A stretch of 64,000 bases of DNA from the NCBI RefSeq assembly GCF_000308655.1, contig NZ_BAGC01000003.1:62001-126000 (forward strand). Reading direction: 5' to 3'. Positions 8,322 through 18,155 of the stretch are shown in pieces. Within the stretch, counting starts at the first letter, position 1. Every line of letters begins with the position of its first letter. The DNA is from Nocardia niigatensis NBRC 100131. Its GTDB lineage: Bacteria > Actinomycetota > Actinomycetes > Mycobacteriales > Mycobacteriaceae. The position numbers and the translations under genes were made by a program. The notes beneath the pieces were generated by a model. The model was not told where the DNA came from. It ran no database searches and saw nothing but the letters and a program-made list of their open reading frames with translations.

Positions 8322-9202
8322 GCCTGCTCCTTCGCGATCGTTCCGGGCCCCACACCGAGCCCGTCACCCAGGTCGTGCAATGCGCGTCGCGCCAGCGGCA
8401 GTTCGACATCCAGCCGCCCTGCCAGATCCAGCGCCAGCGCCAGATCCTTCTCGCCCAGGTCGCGGACGTGGCCGAGCACCGGGAACCAGAAGTCGTCGGC
8501 CGCGACCGGCGCGGTGGTCTTGCGCAGCATGATCGCGCCGGGCCCGCCGGTGTGTGAGTCGGAGTGCCGGACCACCTTGCCGAGCGCGGCGAGGTCCAGC
8601 CCGGCCGCCTCGGCCAAACGCTGCGACTCCGACGCCGCGGTGAAGGCGACGAAGTGCAGCAGGTTGCGCGCCAGCTTCATGCGCGTACCCGCCCCGACCT
8701 CACCGGCGTGGATGACCAGGGATCCGAAGCGCCCGAACGGTTCCCGCACCAGCTCGAAGGCCGCGGCACTGCCGCCGACCATGACCGCGAGGGCCCCGCG
8801 CTGCGCGGCCGGCGCCCCGCCGCTGATCGGCGCGTCCACGAATTCCACACCGTGCGCGGCGCATTCGGCGCCGAGTTCGACGGCGGTGCGGTCGGAGATG
8901 GTGGAGTGCACGGCGATCACCGTGCCCGGCTTCGCGGTCTGCAACAGCCCGTCGGGGCCGGTAACGACCGACCGCACCTGGTCGTCGTCGAGGACCACCA
9001 CCGAGATGACGGCGCACTGCCGAGCCACCTCGGCGGCCGTGGCCGCGGTGGCGGCGCCCGCGTCGGTGAACGGCTGCAGCGCGTCCGGCCGCATATCGCA
9101 CACCACCAGCCCGCCCGGCCATTCGACCAGGCGCTGCGCCATCGGCGCGCCCATATTGCCGAGTCCGATGAACCCGACCGAGATGTCCTTGTCCTCGCTC
9201 AT
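8318..9202 (-). CDS. NAD(P)-dependent beta-hydroxyacid dehydrogenase (Rv0770-like)
   Basis: 294-residue member of the 3-hydroxyisobutyrate dehydrogenase/6-phosphogluconate dehydrogenase family. The Rossmann motif GFIGLGNMGAPMAQRL is at the start, DAPISGG is the substrate-binding signature, and ARNLLHF carries an Asn but has Arg where the catalytic Lys of the usual KxxNN motif is expected (GTRMKLARNLL; a Lys is two residues earlier). Oxidises a hydroxy acid or semialdehyde; substrate unknown. It starts at ATG 9202, overlapping the SDR stop by four bases, and its own stop overlaps the CMD start, so aldA-SDR-this-CMD form a tight operon. Confidence 0.9.
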   Translation of the reverse strand: MSEDKDISVGFIGLGNMGAPMAQRLVEWPGGLVVCDMRPDALQPFTDAGAATAATAAEVARQCAVISVVVLDDDQVRSVVTGPDGLLQTAKPGTVIAVHSTISDRTAVELGAECAAHGVEFVDAPISGGAPAAQRGALAVMVGGSAAAFELVREPFGRFGSLVIHAGEVGAGTRMKLARNLLHFVAFTAASESQRLAEAAGLDLAALGKVVRHSDSHTGGPGAIMLRKTTAPVAADDFWFPVLGHVRDLGEKDLALALDLAGRLDVELPLARRALHDLGDGLGVGPGTIAKEQA

Positions 9203-9951
9203 GACCGGAAGACCTGCCCGCCATCGACATTGAGCACCTGGCCGGTGATCCACCCGGCGTCGTCGGACAGCAGGTACAGGCATGCCCCGACCATGTCCTC
9301 GGTGGTGCCGAGCCGCTTGAGCGCCATCTGCTTGACCAGTTGATCCACGAACTGGTCCGGCACGATGCTGCGGGTGGCCTCGGTATCGGTGGGTCCGGGC
9401 GCGATGGCGTTCACGCGAATCTTGGAGTGCCCCAGTTCGTGTGCCAGCTGCTGGGTGAGGCTGTTGATGCCGGCCTTGGCCAGCCCGTAGAACCCGGAGT
9501 AGGTCCAGGCCGCGGTCGACGACTGATTGACGATCGACCCGCCGCCCTCGGCCGCGATGTGCTTGTACACCGCGCGCGTCATGTTCAGTGCCCCATCGAG
9601 ATTCACGGACATGAACTTCTTGTAGTACTCCCACGGCACGGAGACCAGGAGGTCGAGCTTCATGTCGCCGTAGATGGCGGCGTTGTTGACCAGATGGTCG
9701 ATGCCGCCGAACTCGGCGACGGTGAAGTCGGCGACCGCCTTGGCGGAGGCCGGGTCGGCCACGTCGACCTGCGCGAAGACCGCGACGCCGCCGTCCGCGG
9801 TGATTTCTTTGGCGACGGTCTCGCCCAGCTCGCTGTTGAGGTCGGCGACAACCACTTTCGCGCCCTCGGCGGCCAGTGCCCGCGCGTAGGCGGCGCCGAT
9901 GCCGCGCGCGGCCCCGGTGACGATGATCGACCTGTCGGTGAATCGGTTCAT
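9199..9951 (-). CDS. Short-chain dehydrogenase/reductase (Rv0769-like)
   Basis: 250-residue classical SDR: cofactor loop GAARGIG at 13-19, acidic VADLN after strand 2 (NAD preference), NNAAIYG at 89-95, VNQSS at 141-145, YGLAK with catalytic Tyr155/Lys159, and C-terminal GQVLNVDGG. It interconverts an alcohol and a ketone. The ATG at 9951 has GAGGAG upstream. It lies 11 bp after the aldehyde dehydrogenase and overlaps the next gene by four bases. Position and neighbours match M. tuberculosis Rv0769. Confidence 0.93.
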   Translation of the reverse strand: MNRFTDRSIIVTGAARGIGAAYARALAAEGAKVVVADLNSELGETVAKEITADGGVAVFAQVDVADPASAKAVADFTVAEFGGIDHLVNNAAIYGDMKLDLLVSVPWEYYKKFMSVNLDGALNMTRAVYKHIAAEGGGSIVNQSSTAAWTYSGFYGLAKAGINSLTQQLAHELGHSKIRVNAIAPGPTDTEATRSIVPDQFVDQLVKQMALKRLGTTEDMVGACLYLLSDDAGWITGQVLNVDGGQVFRS

Positions 9952-9962
9952 GTCGGTACTCC

Positions 9963-11435
9963 TCAGACGCCGGTCGCGATGAGTTTGGTCTCGGTGTATT
10001 CCTCGAAGCCGAGGACGCCCATTTCCCGGCCGATGCCGGACTGCTTGTAGCCGCCGAAGGGCGCGTCGGCCGAATACCAGATGCCGCCGTTGACACTGAG
10101 CGTCCCCGTGCGCACGCCCTCCACGACCGCGCGCAGCCGCTCGGGATCGCGTCCCCACACCGAGCCGGACAGGCCGTAGGGGGAGTCGTTGGCGATGCGG
10201 ACGGCATCCGCGTCACCGTCGTGCGGGATGACGGTGAGGACGGGCCCGAAGATCTCCTCCTGGGCCACGGTGGAACTGTTGGGCAGCCCCGTGATCAGTG
10301 TCGGCTCGATGAACCAGCCGCCCGCGCGGTCGGGTCGCCCGCCGCCGGTGACGATGGTGCCGCCCTCGGCGCGCGCGATGTCGAGATAGCGTTCGACGCG
10401 CGCCAGCTGCCGCTCGGAAATGACGGGGCCGCACACGGTTCCGGCCTCGGCCGGATCCCCGGGCTTGATATTGGCCAGGGTGCGGGCGGCCGCCTCGACC
10501 GCCTGATCGTGCAGCTCCCGCGGTACCAGCAGCCGGGTGCTGATCGCGCACCCCTGCCCGGCGTGCACGCACACCCCGAACGCCGCGTAGCTGACCGCCG
10601 CCGCGATATCCGCGTCGTCCAGCACGATGAACGCCGATTTCCCGCCCAGCTCCAGGAACACCTTCTTCAAAGATGTCGCCGCCGCGGTCATCACGGCCCG
10701 CCCGGTCTGCGTGGATCCGGTGAACGAGATCATGTCCACCCGCGGATCGGTGACCAGCTGCGCGCCCAGCCCGTGATCGTCGGAGGTGACGATATTGACC
10801 ACCCCGGCCGGAATGTCGGTCTCCTCGGCGATGATCCGTCCCACGGCCGCCGCGCACCACGGGGTGTCGGGCGCGGGCTTGAGCACGACCGTGGTCCCCG
10901 CGGCGAGCGCCGGGCCCAGCTTGGCGAAGTTGATCTGGTGGGGGAAGTTCCAGGGCGTGATCGCCCCCACGACACCGATGGGTTCGCGGCGCACCCGCCG
11001 TGAGCTCTTGATGCCCATGGGCGAGGCGATGCCGAGATCGGTTTCCCACACATAGTTCTCGGCGAGGTCGGCGAAGTAGCCGAGATCCCCGACCGGGCCT
11101 TCCAGCTGGGGGCCGCTGGTCAGCATGCGCGGGGCTCCGGCCTCGGCGATGGTGATCTCGCGCAGTTCCTCGATGTGCCCGCGCAGCGCGTCCCGCAGCT
11201 GGCGCAGACAGGTCGCGCGAAAACCCGGATCGCGGGACCAGTCGGTGGTGTCGAAGGCGGTACGGGCGGCGGCGATGGCCGCATCCATATCGGCGGCGTC
11301 GGCATTGGCGGCATAGCCGAGGGTCTCCCCGGTGGCGGGGTTGGCGGTGGTGAACACACCGCCGCCGCCGGGCGTCAGCTTGCCGCCGATCAGCAGGTGC
11401 GAACCGCCGTCGGGGACGAGATCGCTCGGGCTCAT
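9963..11435 (-). CDS. aldA: NAD-dependent aldehyde dehydrogenase (AldA, Rv0768-like)
   Basis: 490-residue ALDH. It shows GAITPWNFPHQINFAKLGPALAAG, the NAD site SFTGSTQTGRAV, catalytic Glu in LELGGKSAFIV, nucleophilic Cys in VHAGQGCAIST, and EEIFGPVLTVI. It oxidises an aldehyde to the acid, plausibly one produced by the neighbouring P450, SDR or GMC enzymes (inference). It is the promoter-proximal gene of the minus-strand operon. The ATG at 11435 sits 17 bp from one TetR-type palindrome, with a KstR-like box and a second palindrome further up, so dual control is likely. Length matches M. tuberculosis AldA (Rv0768). Confidence 0.93.
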   Translation of the reverse strand: MSPSDLVPDGGSHLLIGGKLTPGGGGVFTTANPATGETLGYAANADAADMDAAIAAARTAFDTTDWSRDPGFRATCLRQLRDALRGHIEELREITIAEAGAPRMLTSGPQLEGPVGDLGYFADLAENYVWETDLGIASPMGIKSSRRVRREPIGVVGAITPWNFPHQINFAKLGPALAAGTTVVLKPAPDTPWCAAAVGRIIAEETDIPAGVVNIVTSDDHGLGAQLVTDPRVDMISFTGSTQTGRAVMTAAATSLKKVFLELGGKSAFIVLDDADIAAAVSYAAFGVCVHAGQGCAISTRLLVPRELHDQAVEAAARTLANIKPGDPAEAGTVCGPVISERQLARVERYLDIARAEGGTIVTGGGRPDRAGGWFIEPTLITGLPNSSTVAQEEIFGPVLTVIPHDGDADAVRIANDSPYGLSGSVWGRDPERLRAVVEGVRTGTLSVNGGIWYSADAPFGGYKQSGIGREMGVLGFEEYTETKLIATGV

Positions 11436-11451
11436 AGGTAGCTCCCATGCT

Positions 11452-11471
11452 GTCCGGACACGTGTACGGAC
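11452..11471. promoter_or_regulatory. TetR operator in the aldA/CYP123 divergent promoter (proximal)
   Basis: GTCCGGACACGTGTACGGAC is a 20-bp palindrome with one mismatched pair. It shares TCCGGACACGTGT with the site at the TetR gene start (4809-4823, minus strand). It lies 17 bp from the aldA start, where binding would block transcription. Confidence 0.65.
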
Positions 11472-11497
11472 TATAGGTTCGTGGCTCCGATACGCGC

Positions 11498-11511
11498 AAG
11501 AACCTGTTTCA
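11498..11511. promoter_or_regulatory. KstR-like box in the aldA/CYP123 divergent promoter
   Basis: AAGAACCTGTTTCA keeps both AAC/GTT cores and the final A of TnnAACnnGTTnnA; only the first base differs. It lies between two TetR-type palindromes. Confidence 0.45.
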
Positions 11512-11580
11512 GTTTGCGCGGATGTGGCCGATTCTGTTCGCGGGATTCCGTTGTCAGGCGATCCCGTCGCTAGTACCGTA

Positions 11581-11595
11581 CAGACACATGTCCAG
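11581..11595. promoter_or_regulatory. TetR operator in the aldA/CYP123 divergent promoter (distal)
   Basis: CAGACACATGTCCAG differs at only two positions from CAGACACGTGTCCGG at 4809-4823. A further half-like element, TACGTGTCTCC, follows at about 11597. It faces the CYP123-like gene, whose start is 74 bp away. Confidence 0.55.
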
Positions 11596-11668
11596 CTACG
11601 TGTCTCCGTTGCTGGAAATCGTTCATCGGAGCCGATGAACGCGTTATCGAAGACGAGGTGCAGACACC

Positions 11669-12873
11669 ATGACCGCAGCCTCCCTAGAGCCGCTGCTGTT
11701 CGACCCCTACGACTACCGCATACACGAGGACCCCTACCCCGTGTACCAGCGGTTGCGCACCGAGGCGCCGGTGTACCACCACCCCGACCTGGATTTCTGG
11801 GCCCTGTCCCGGCACGCCGACGTGACCGCCGGCTTCCGGGACAACATCCGGCTCTCCAGCGCCAACGGCGTTTCCCTGGACCCCGCCGCCTGGGGTCCGC
11901 ACGCGTGGCGGACCATGTCCTTCCTGGCCATGGACGATCCGCGGCATGTGCGACTGCGCAAGCTGGTCTATCAGGGCTTCACGCCGCGCCGGGTCACCGA
12001 GATGAGCGATCGCATCGGCGACATCACCCGGCGCTATCTCGAACCAGCCCTGGCCGGCGGCGATTTCGACTGGATCGAAGCGGTGGCCGGGCGGGTGCCG
12101 ATGGACGTCATCTCCGAACTGCTCGGTGTCCCGGAATCCGACCGCGCCGAATTGCGCAGACTCGCCGACCTGCTCGTCCATCGGGAGGAGGGCGTGCTGG
12201 ACGTGCCCGTCGCGGCCATGGAGGCCGCCCTGCAGCTGGCGGGCTACTACAACGAGATGCTGATGGCCCGGAAACGGCAGCGCACCGAGGACCTGACTTC
12301 GGCCCTGCTCGACGCCGAGGCCGACGGGGACCACCTCACCGACGAGGAGATCCTCGGCTTCATGTTCCTCATGGTGGTAGCCGGGAACGAGACCACCACG
12401 AAACTGCTGGGCAACGCCCTGTATTGGGCGGGCCGCAATCCCGGCGAATACGCCAAGGTCGCCGCGCACCCGGAACTCGTCGACGACTGGGTCGAGGAGA
12501 CGCTGCGGTACGACGCGTCGAGCCAGATCCTGGCCCGCACCGCCGCCGCCGATCTCGAGTACTACGGGCAGACGATCCCGCGCGGCGCGAAGGTGCTGCT
12601 GCTGGTCGGTTCCGCCAATCGCGACTCCGCCGTCTTCCACGACCCGGACCGCTTCGACATCGAACGCGCCGACAAGGGCGGGCTGATCAGCTTCGGCCGC
12701 GGCGTGCACTTCTGCCTGGGCGCGCACCTGGCCCGGCTGGAGGCGTCGATCGTGCTGCGGGAGTTCGCCACTCGCGTCCGCGCCTACGGCATTCGCGAGT
12801 CCGGTATCCAGCGCGTGCATTCGGTGAATGTGCGCGGTTTCGCTCAACTGCCCGTCTCCGTGGAGGTCCGCTG

Positions 12874-12874
<1 letters not shown>
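11669..12874 (+). CDS. Cytochrome P450, CYP123-like
   Basis: 401-residue soluble P450. I-helix AGNETT at 238-243, ExxR at E277/R280 (EETLRYD), and heme loop FGRGVHFCLGAHLARLE with thiolate Cys349. Segments such as the FDPYDY start, MDVISELLGVP and VAGNETTTKLL match M. tuberculosis CYP123 (Rv0766c), whose natural substrate is unknown. Electrons probably come from the ferredoxin two genes downstream. The ATG at 11669 is close to the family's usual N-terminus, and the stop overlaps the next ATG (ATGA). The order CYP123-SDR-(CYP51)-ferredoxin is kept except for the missing CYP51. Confidence 0.93.
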
Positions 12875-13880
<1,006 letters not shown>

Positions 13881-13919
13881 CGCCACAGGAATAGCGCAAC
13901 CGAACAGAAGGAGGCCGTG

Positions 13920-14468
13920 GTGAGCTGGTCCCGCGACGAACTCGACGAGATGATCCGCCGCTGGGTGGACGAGAACAAACAGTGTGAGGCACAGGGCGAT
14001 TGGACGCCGCTCGAGCACTTCTACACCGAGGATGCCACCTACGGCTGGAACTACGGCCCGCAGCAGGAGTTCATGGCCGTCGGCCGCGACGAGATCCGTG
14101 ACATCGCGCTCGGCCAGGAGATGTTCGGCCTGGAGGGCTGGACCTACCCGTATCAGGAATTCGTGGTCGACGAGCGCAGCGGCAGCGTCATCGGCTTCTG
14201 GAAGCAGATCAACGAGGGCACCCGGGCGGACGGCCGGCCCTACAGTCCGGAGGGCATCGGCGGCAGCTGGTTCCGCTACGCGGGCGACTTCCAATGGTCC
14301 TGGCAGCGCGACTTCTTCGACTTCGGCAATGTGACCGCGCTGTTCGTCGAGATGATCTCGAACGACGCGCTCTCCTCCGGCATGCGCAAGCGCATGGAAC
14401 GGGCGATGACGGGTCAACCGCTGCCCGGCTGGTACCCCGTCGGAAAGGGGCCGGTACCCCTGTGGTGA
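13920..14468 (+). CDS. SnoaL/NTF2-like protein (Rv0762c-like)
   Basis: 182 residues with a cone-shaped NTF2-like pattern: an N-terminal helix (DELDEMIRRWVDENK), HFYTEDATYGWN at the pocket, VDERSGSVIGFWKQ on the sheet, and GGSWFRYAGDFQWSWQRDFFD. SnoaL-like folds act as isomerases, cyclases or hydratases; no catalytic residue can be assigned here. M. tuberculosis Rv0762c occupies the same position next to the ferredoxin. GTG 13920 is preferred over GTG 13917 because AAGGAGG then has workable spacing. The stop overlaps the next gene (GTGA). Confidence 0.78.
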   Translation: MSWSRDELDEMIRRWVDENKQCEAQGDWTPLEHFYTEDATYGWNYGPQQEFMAVGRDEIRDIALGQEMFGLEGWTYPYQEFVVDERSGSVIGFWKQINEGTRADGRPYSPEGIGGSWFRYAGDFQWSWQRDFFDFGNVTALFVEMISNDALSSGMRKRMERAMTGQPLPGWYPVGKGPVPLW

Positions 14469-15718
14469 CCAGCAGATACGAATCGCTGACCAGATCCGAA
14501 CTGGCGCTGCTGGTTCCGGAGCTACTGCTGTGCGGCCACCTGATCGACCGCTCCGGCATGGCGCACGTGCTCGGCGCGATCGGCCGCGCGGGCATGACCG
14601 CGGTGGCCATCGACGAATGGCAGCTCGCCAGCCCGGTCTACACCCGGCGCATGCGGCGGGCGCTCAACATCACCGGCGACGGCGTGGACGCCATCTTCAA
14701 GGGCTTCCAGCTGGATATCGGCGCGCCACCGCAGTTCATGGACTTCCGCTACCGGGTGATCGACCACGACCACGGCGAATTCCGCCTGGACCACTGCGGC
14801 GCGCTCGTCGACGTGGAACCGATGGGCACCGAGTTCGTGGTGGCCATGTGCCACGACATCGAGGACCCCACCTTCGACGCGACCGCACTGGCCACCAACC
14901 CGCACGCGCAGGTGCGGCCCGTGCACCGGCCGCCCCGGGAGCCGGCCGACCGGAAACCGGTGTGCGCGTGGACCGTCACCATCGATCCCGCGAACGAACC
15001 GCCGCTGCCGCACGCCGACGCCCACGTGGTGGCCGGATCCGAGGCTGCCGCCACGGTGCTGGCGTCCATCGACCCGGAAGATCCTGGGCAGCGGGACTAT
15101 TCGGGACCGCTGCTGAGCGATCTGCGCTTCGCGGACTTCTCCCGGTCCGCGCTCATCCGGATCGCCGACGAGGTGAGCCTGCAACACCACCTGCTCACCC
15201 TCGGCTACAAGACGGCGGTCGAAGCCCGGACGAAACCCGATGTGGCGCGGGACATCCTGCGCAAGCAGTGGACGGGTATCGCCGGGCTCACCGCCGAACG
15301 CATCCGCGTCGCGCTCGGGCTCGGCGACGACGTCGCCGCGCTGGCCAAGGTGTTGCGGCTGCACCCGGCCTTCAATCCGGCCGCCTACGTCGACGTCGGG
15401 GTCTCCACCGAGACCGCCGGCGGCGAACAGCTGGTGGAACTGCGGATCGGGCGCGGCTGCGGCGCGATCGACGACGGCGCGTGGCCGGCCCTGCTCGACC
15501 CCGAGCATCTGGCCCCGCTCGACGCGCTGGTGCGCGGGGTGAACCCGCGCTTCCACAGCCGGGTCCGCTCAACGGACGAATGCGGCCTCACCATCGAAAT
15601 CGGTTGTGCGGATTTGCCGTTCCGTGAGGCCGATGAGGTCGCCATCACCCGGTTCAGCTCCGGGGCCGGCTTCTCGTTCACCGACCGGGGCACCCCGCTG
15701 CCACTCACCGTCCTGTAG
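14465..15718 (+). CDS. Conserved protein of unknown function in the P450 operon
   Basis: 417 residues; I do not recognise the family. Visible features: an N-terminal helical part (LTRSELALLVPELLLCGHLIDRSG), then EWQLASPVYTRRMRRALNI, and a polar segment rich in His/Asp/Cys (VIDHDHGEF, LDHCGALVDVEP, MCHDIEDPTFDATA, HRPPRE) that could bind metal or a thioester. The C-terminal third is more variable. No signal peptide or membrane segment. The GTG at 14465 overlaps the SnoaL-like stop by four bases, so it is translated with the P450/ferredoxin operon and likely acts in the same pathway. Its placement just before an acyl-CoA ligase suggests a catabolic role (inference). Confidence 0.85.
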   Translation: MTSRYESLTRSELALLVPELLLCGHLIDRSGMAHVLGAIGRAGMTAVAIDEWQLASPVYTRRMRRALNITGDGVDAIFKGFQLDIGAPPQFMDFRYRVIDHDHGEFRLDHCGALVDVEPMGTEFVVAMCHDIEDPTFDATALATNPHAQVRPVHRPPREPADRKPVCAWTVTIDPANEPPLPHADAHVVAGSEAAATVLASIDPEDPGQRDYSGPLLSDLRFADFSRSALIRIADEVSLQHHLLTLGYKTAVEARTKPDVARDILRKQWTGIAGLTAERIRVALGLGDDVAALAKVLRLHPAFNPAAYVDVGVSTETAGGEQLVELRIGRGCGAIDDGAWPALLDPEHLAPLDALVRGVNPRFHSRVRSTDECGLTIEIGCADLPFREADEVAITRFSSGAGFSFTDRGTPLPLTVL

Positions 15719-15743
15719 CCGGAACACACCAGGAGATACGGCC

Positions 15744-17354
15744 ATGGCGTGCAATTTCGCCGACCTCTACGAACACTCCGCCGACGCCGTGCCGGACCGG
15801 ACCGCCGTCATCGAGGGCTCGCGCCGGCGTACCTTCGCCGAACTCGACGCCCGCGCCAACCGGCTGGCCCACCACCTCGCCGCCAACGGGGCCGGGCCGG
15901 GCACCCACATCGGCTTCCACATGCACAACAGCATCGAGAGTCTCGAAACGCTGCTGGGCTGCTACAAGATTCGCGCGGTGCCGGTCAATATCAACTATCG
16001 GTACCGCGCGGACGAACTGCGCTATGTCTACGACAACGCTGACCTCGAGATGACGGTGCACCACCGCTGCTACGCGCCGCTGATCGAGGAGATCCGGCCG
16101 CAGCTGCCGAAGCTGCGGTACACCCTCGTCGTCGAGGACGACCAGGGCGGTGCGGGGCTGGCGACCGGCTCCGTCCCGTACGAGGAGGCGCTCGAATCCG
16201 GTTCGCCCGAGCGGGATTTCGGTCCGCGCAGTCCCGACGACCACTTCATCATGTACACCGGCGGCACCACCGGCCTGCCCAAGGGCGTCATCTGGCGGCA
16301 GGAGGACATGTGGCGCGTGCTGGGCGGCGGCATCGACTTCTACACCGGTGAACCGGTCGCCGACGAGTACCAGCAGTCCCGCGCCGGGGCCGAGAACCCC
16401 TCGCCCATGACCTGGTTCGTGCTGCCGCCGCTCATTCACGCCGCCGCCATGATGCCCACCTTCAACGCGCTGTGGTCGGGCAACGCGGTGGTGTTCCAGC
16501 CGCGCTTCGATCCCGACGAGGTGTGGCGAGTGGTGGCGCGGGAGCGGCCCCACGTCCTGGTCGTCACGGGCGACGCCATCGCCCGGCCGCTGGTCGACTC
16601 CTACCGGGCCGCGCCGGTGGACGCCTCCTCGCTGATCTCCATCGGTTCCGGCGCCGCCCAGCTCACCCAGCCGGTGAAGAACGAGCTGCTGGAACTGTTC
16701 CCGAGCACGCTGGTCACGGAATCCATCGGCTCCTCCGAAACCGGTTTCGGCGGAATCGGATTCGCGCAGAAGGACGACGACCCGGCCCGCGCGCCACGGG
16801 TGACCACCGGGCGCGGGGCGCTGGTGGTGGACGACGCCGGGCATCCCGTCGCGCCGGGCGGCGAGGGCTGGGTGGCCAAGACCGGCAATGTGCCGATCGG
16901 CTACTACAAGGATCCGGTCAAGACCGACAAGCTCTTCCGCAGCGTGGACGGGGCCCGGATGGTCATCACCGACGATCGCGCGCGCGTCGAGTCCGACGGG
17001 TCGGTCACCCTGATCGGCCGCGGCAACATGGTCATCAACACCGGCGGGGAGAAGGTCTTTCCCGAAGAGGTCGAGGCGACCCTCAAGGCCCATCCGGCCG
17101 TCTACGACGCGGTCGTGGTCGGGGTGCCGCACGAGCGCTGGGGTCAGCTGGTGGCGGCCGTGGTGTCGCCCACGGCGGGCGAGATCGATGTCGCGGCCCT
17201 GGTGGAGCACGTGCGTGAGCGGCTCGCGGGATACAAACTGCCGCGGCGGATCTGGGTCGCCGGGACTGTCGCGCGCACCCCGAGCGGCAAGCCCGACTAT
17301 CGCTGGGCCAAGGCGTATGTGGCCGAGCGGGCGCCCGATCACGAGGCGCGCTGA
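15744..17354 (+). CDS. Acyl-CoA synthetase, FadD19-like
   Basis: 536-residue ANL-superfamily ligase. It adenylates a carboxylic acid and transfers it to CoA: P-loop YTGGTTGLPKG at 171-181, the SIGSSETGFGG acyl-pocket motif, a GRGNMVINTGGEKVFPEEVE hinge, and the catalytic Lys near 516 in SGKPDYRWAK. The SSETGFGG and GGEKV.PEEVE stretches and the C-terminus closely resemble M. tuberculosis FadD19, the ligase for steroid side-chain acids. ATG 15744 has AGGAG upstream, 25 bp after the unknown protein, so it probably extends the same operon. It would activate the acid produced by CYP125-type and aldehyde-dehydrogenase steps (inference). Confidence 0.92.
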   Translation: MACNFADLYEHSADAVPDRTAVIEGSRRRTFAELDARANRLAHHLAANGAGPGTHIGFHMHNSIESLETLLGCYKIRAVPVNINYRYRADELRYVYDNADLEMTVHHRCYAPLIEEIRPQLPKLRYTLVVEDDQGGAGLATGSVPYEEALESGSPERDFGPRSPDDHFIMYTGGTTGLPKGVIWRQEDMWRVLGGGIDFYTGEPVADEYQQSRAGAENPSPMTWFVLPPLIHAAAMMPTFNALWSGNAVVFQPRFDPDEVWRVVARERPHVLVVTGDAIARPLVDSYRAAPVDASSLISIGSGAAQLTQPVKNELLELFPSTLVTESIGSSETGFGGIGFAQKDDDPARAPRVTTGRGALVVDDAGHPVAPGGEGWVAKTGNVPIGYYKDPVKTDKLFRSVDGARMVITDDRARVESDGSVTLIGRGNMVINTGGEKVFPEEVEATLKAHPAVYDAVVVGVPHERWGQLVAAVVSPTAGEIDVAALVEHVRERLAGYKLPRRIWVAGTVARTPSGKPDYRWAKAYVAERAPDHEAR

Positions 17355-17419
17355 GCGGTGGTACCGGGCGGGGTGACCGCGGAATGAGGAAACTCGGTCA
17401 AACCACCGCCGCCCGACAC

Positions 17420-17433
17420 TGAAACCTGTTCTA
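17420..17433. promoter_or_regulatory. KstR-type operator box before the acetoacetate-decarboxylase-like gene
   Basis: TGAAACCTGTTCTA fits every fixed base of TnnAACnnGTTnnA. The ATG of the next gene begins eight bases after it, so the box covers the -10 of a leaderless message. Confidence 0.65.
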
Positions 17434-17441
17434 ATTCGAGC

Positions 17442-18155
17442 ATGGTGGAGGCGCATACCGTACTCGGCGAACAGGTCCGCATGCCGGTGCAGATCCGGCA
17501 TGCGGACGCCTGCTCGGCGCTGTTCCTCGTCGACGCGGCCGCGGCCCGCACCCTGCTCGCCGGCGCCGGGCTGGAGCCGATCACGCCGCTGCCCGGCAAG
17601 GCCGTGCTCTCGCTGGCCTTCGTGCGCTACATCGACGGCGACCTCGGCCCGTACCACGAATTCGCTTTCTCGCTCATGGCCCGGCAGCCCGGGCGCAAGG
17701 ACAGCACCGGCGCCTACATCCACTGGCTGCCGGTCAACCAGAGCTTCACCTGCGAAGCGGGACAGTCCATCTGGGGCTTCCCGAAGCTCATGGCCGATAT
17801 CGACATCACGCCGGACGGCCGCGGGCGCCGCTGCGAGGTCAGCGTCGACGGGCAGTTCGTGCTCTCGTTGCGGGTGGCCGACGGTTTCCCCATGCCCGGC
17901 GGCGCCGGCGGGGCCTCCATCGACGCCTACACCTCGCGCAACGGCATCCTGCGGCGCACACCGTGGGTCATGAATCCGGGCCAGGTCCGGGGACGGCCCG
18001 GCGGTGCGCGGATCCACCTCGGAGACCATCCGGTCTCCAGTCAATTGCGGGCGCTGGGACTCCCCGCGCGCGCACTGTTCTCCAGCCGGATCGGCGCGCT
18101 CCGCATGACCTTCGAGGACGCCGCGACGGTATTGCAGACCCGGGAGGTCCGATGA
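17442..18155 (+). CDS. Acetoacetate decarboxylase family protein
   Basis: 237 residues with the ADC fold. QSIWGFPKLMADIDI places the Schiff-base Lys at 115 (WGFPK); the second Lys of the classical decarboxylase PKK pair is Leu, so true decarboxylation is uncertain and a hydrolase, aldolase or cyclase role is possible, as reported for ADC-like relatives. HWLPVNQSFTCEAG lines the cavity. Similar ADC-like proteins occur in mycobacterial cholesterol clusters. The ATG at 17442 has no Shine-Dalgarno and lies directly behind a KstR-type box, so it is probably leaderless and sterol-induced. The stop overlaps the next ATG. Confidence 0.85.
   Translation: MVEAHTVLGEQVRMPVQIRHADACSALFLVDAAAARTLLAGAGLEPITPLPGKAVLSLAFVRYIDGDLGPYHEFAFSLMARQPGRKDSTGAYIHWLPVNQSFTCEAGQSIWGFPKLMADIDITPDGRGRRCEVSVDGQFVLSLRVADGFPMPGGAGGASIDAYTSRNGILRRTPWVMNPGQVRGRPGGARIHLGDHPVSSQLRALGLPARALFSSRIGALRMTFEDAATVLQTREVR

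Noticed and set aside
6303..9233. A 976-codon open frame on the plus strand
   Set aside because: It is antisense to the FAD oxidoreductase, CMD and dehydrogenase genes. Its composition (Ala/Gly/Arg/His-rich, no motif) is that of a GC-rich shadow frame.
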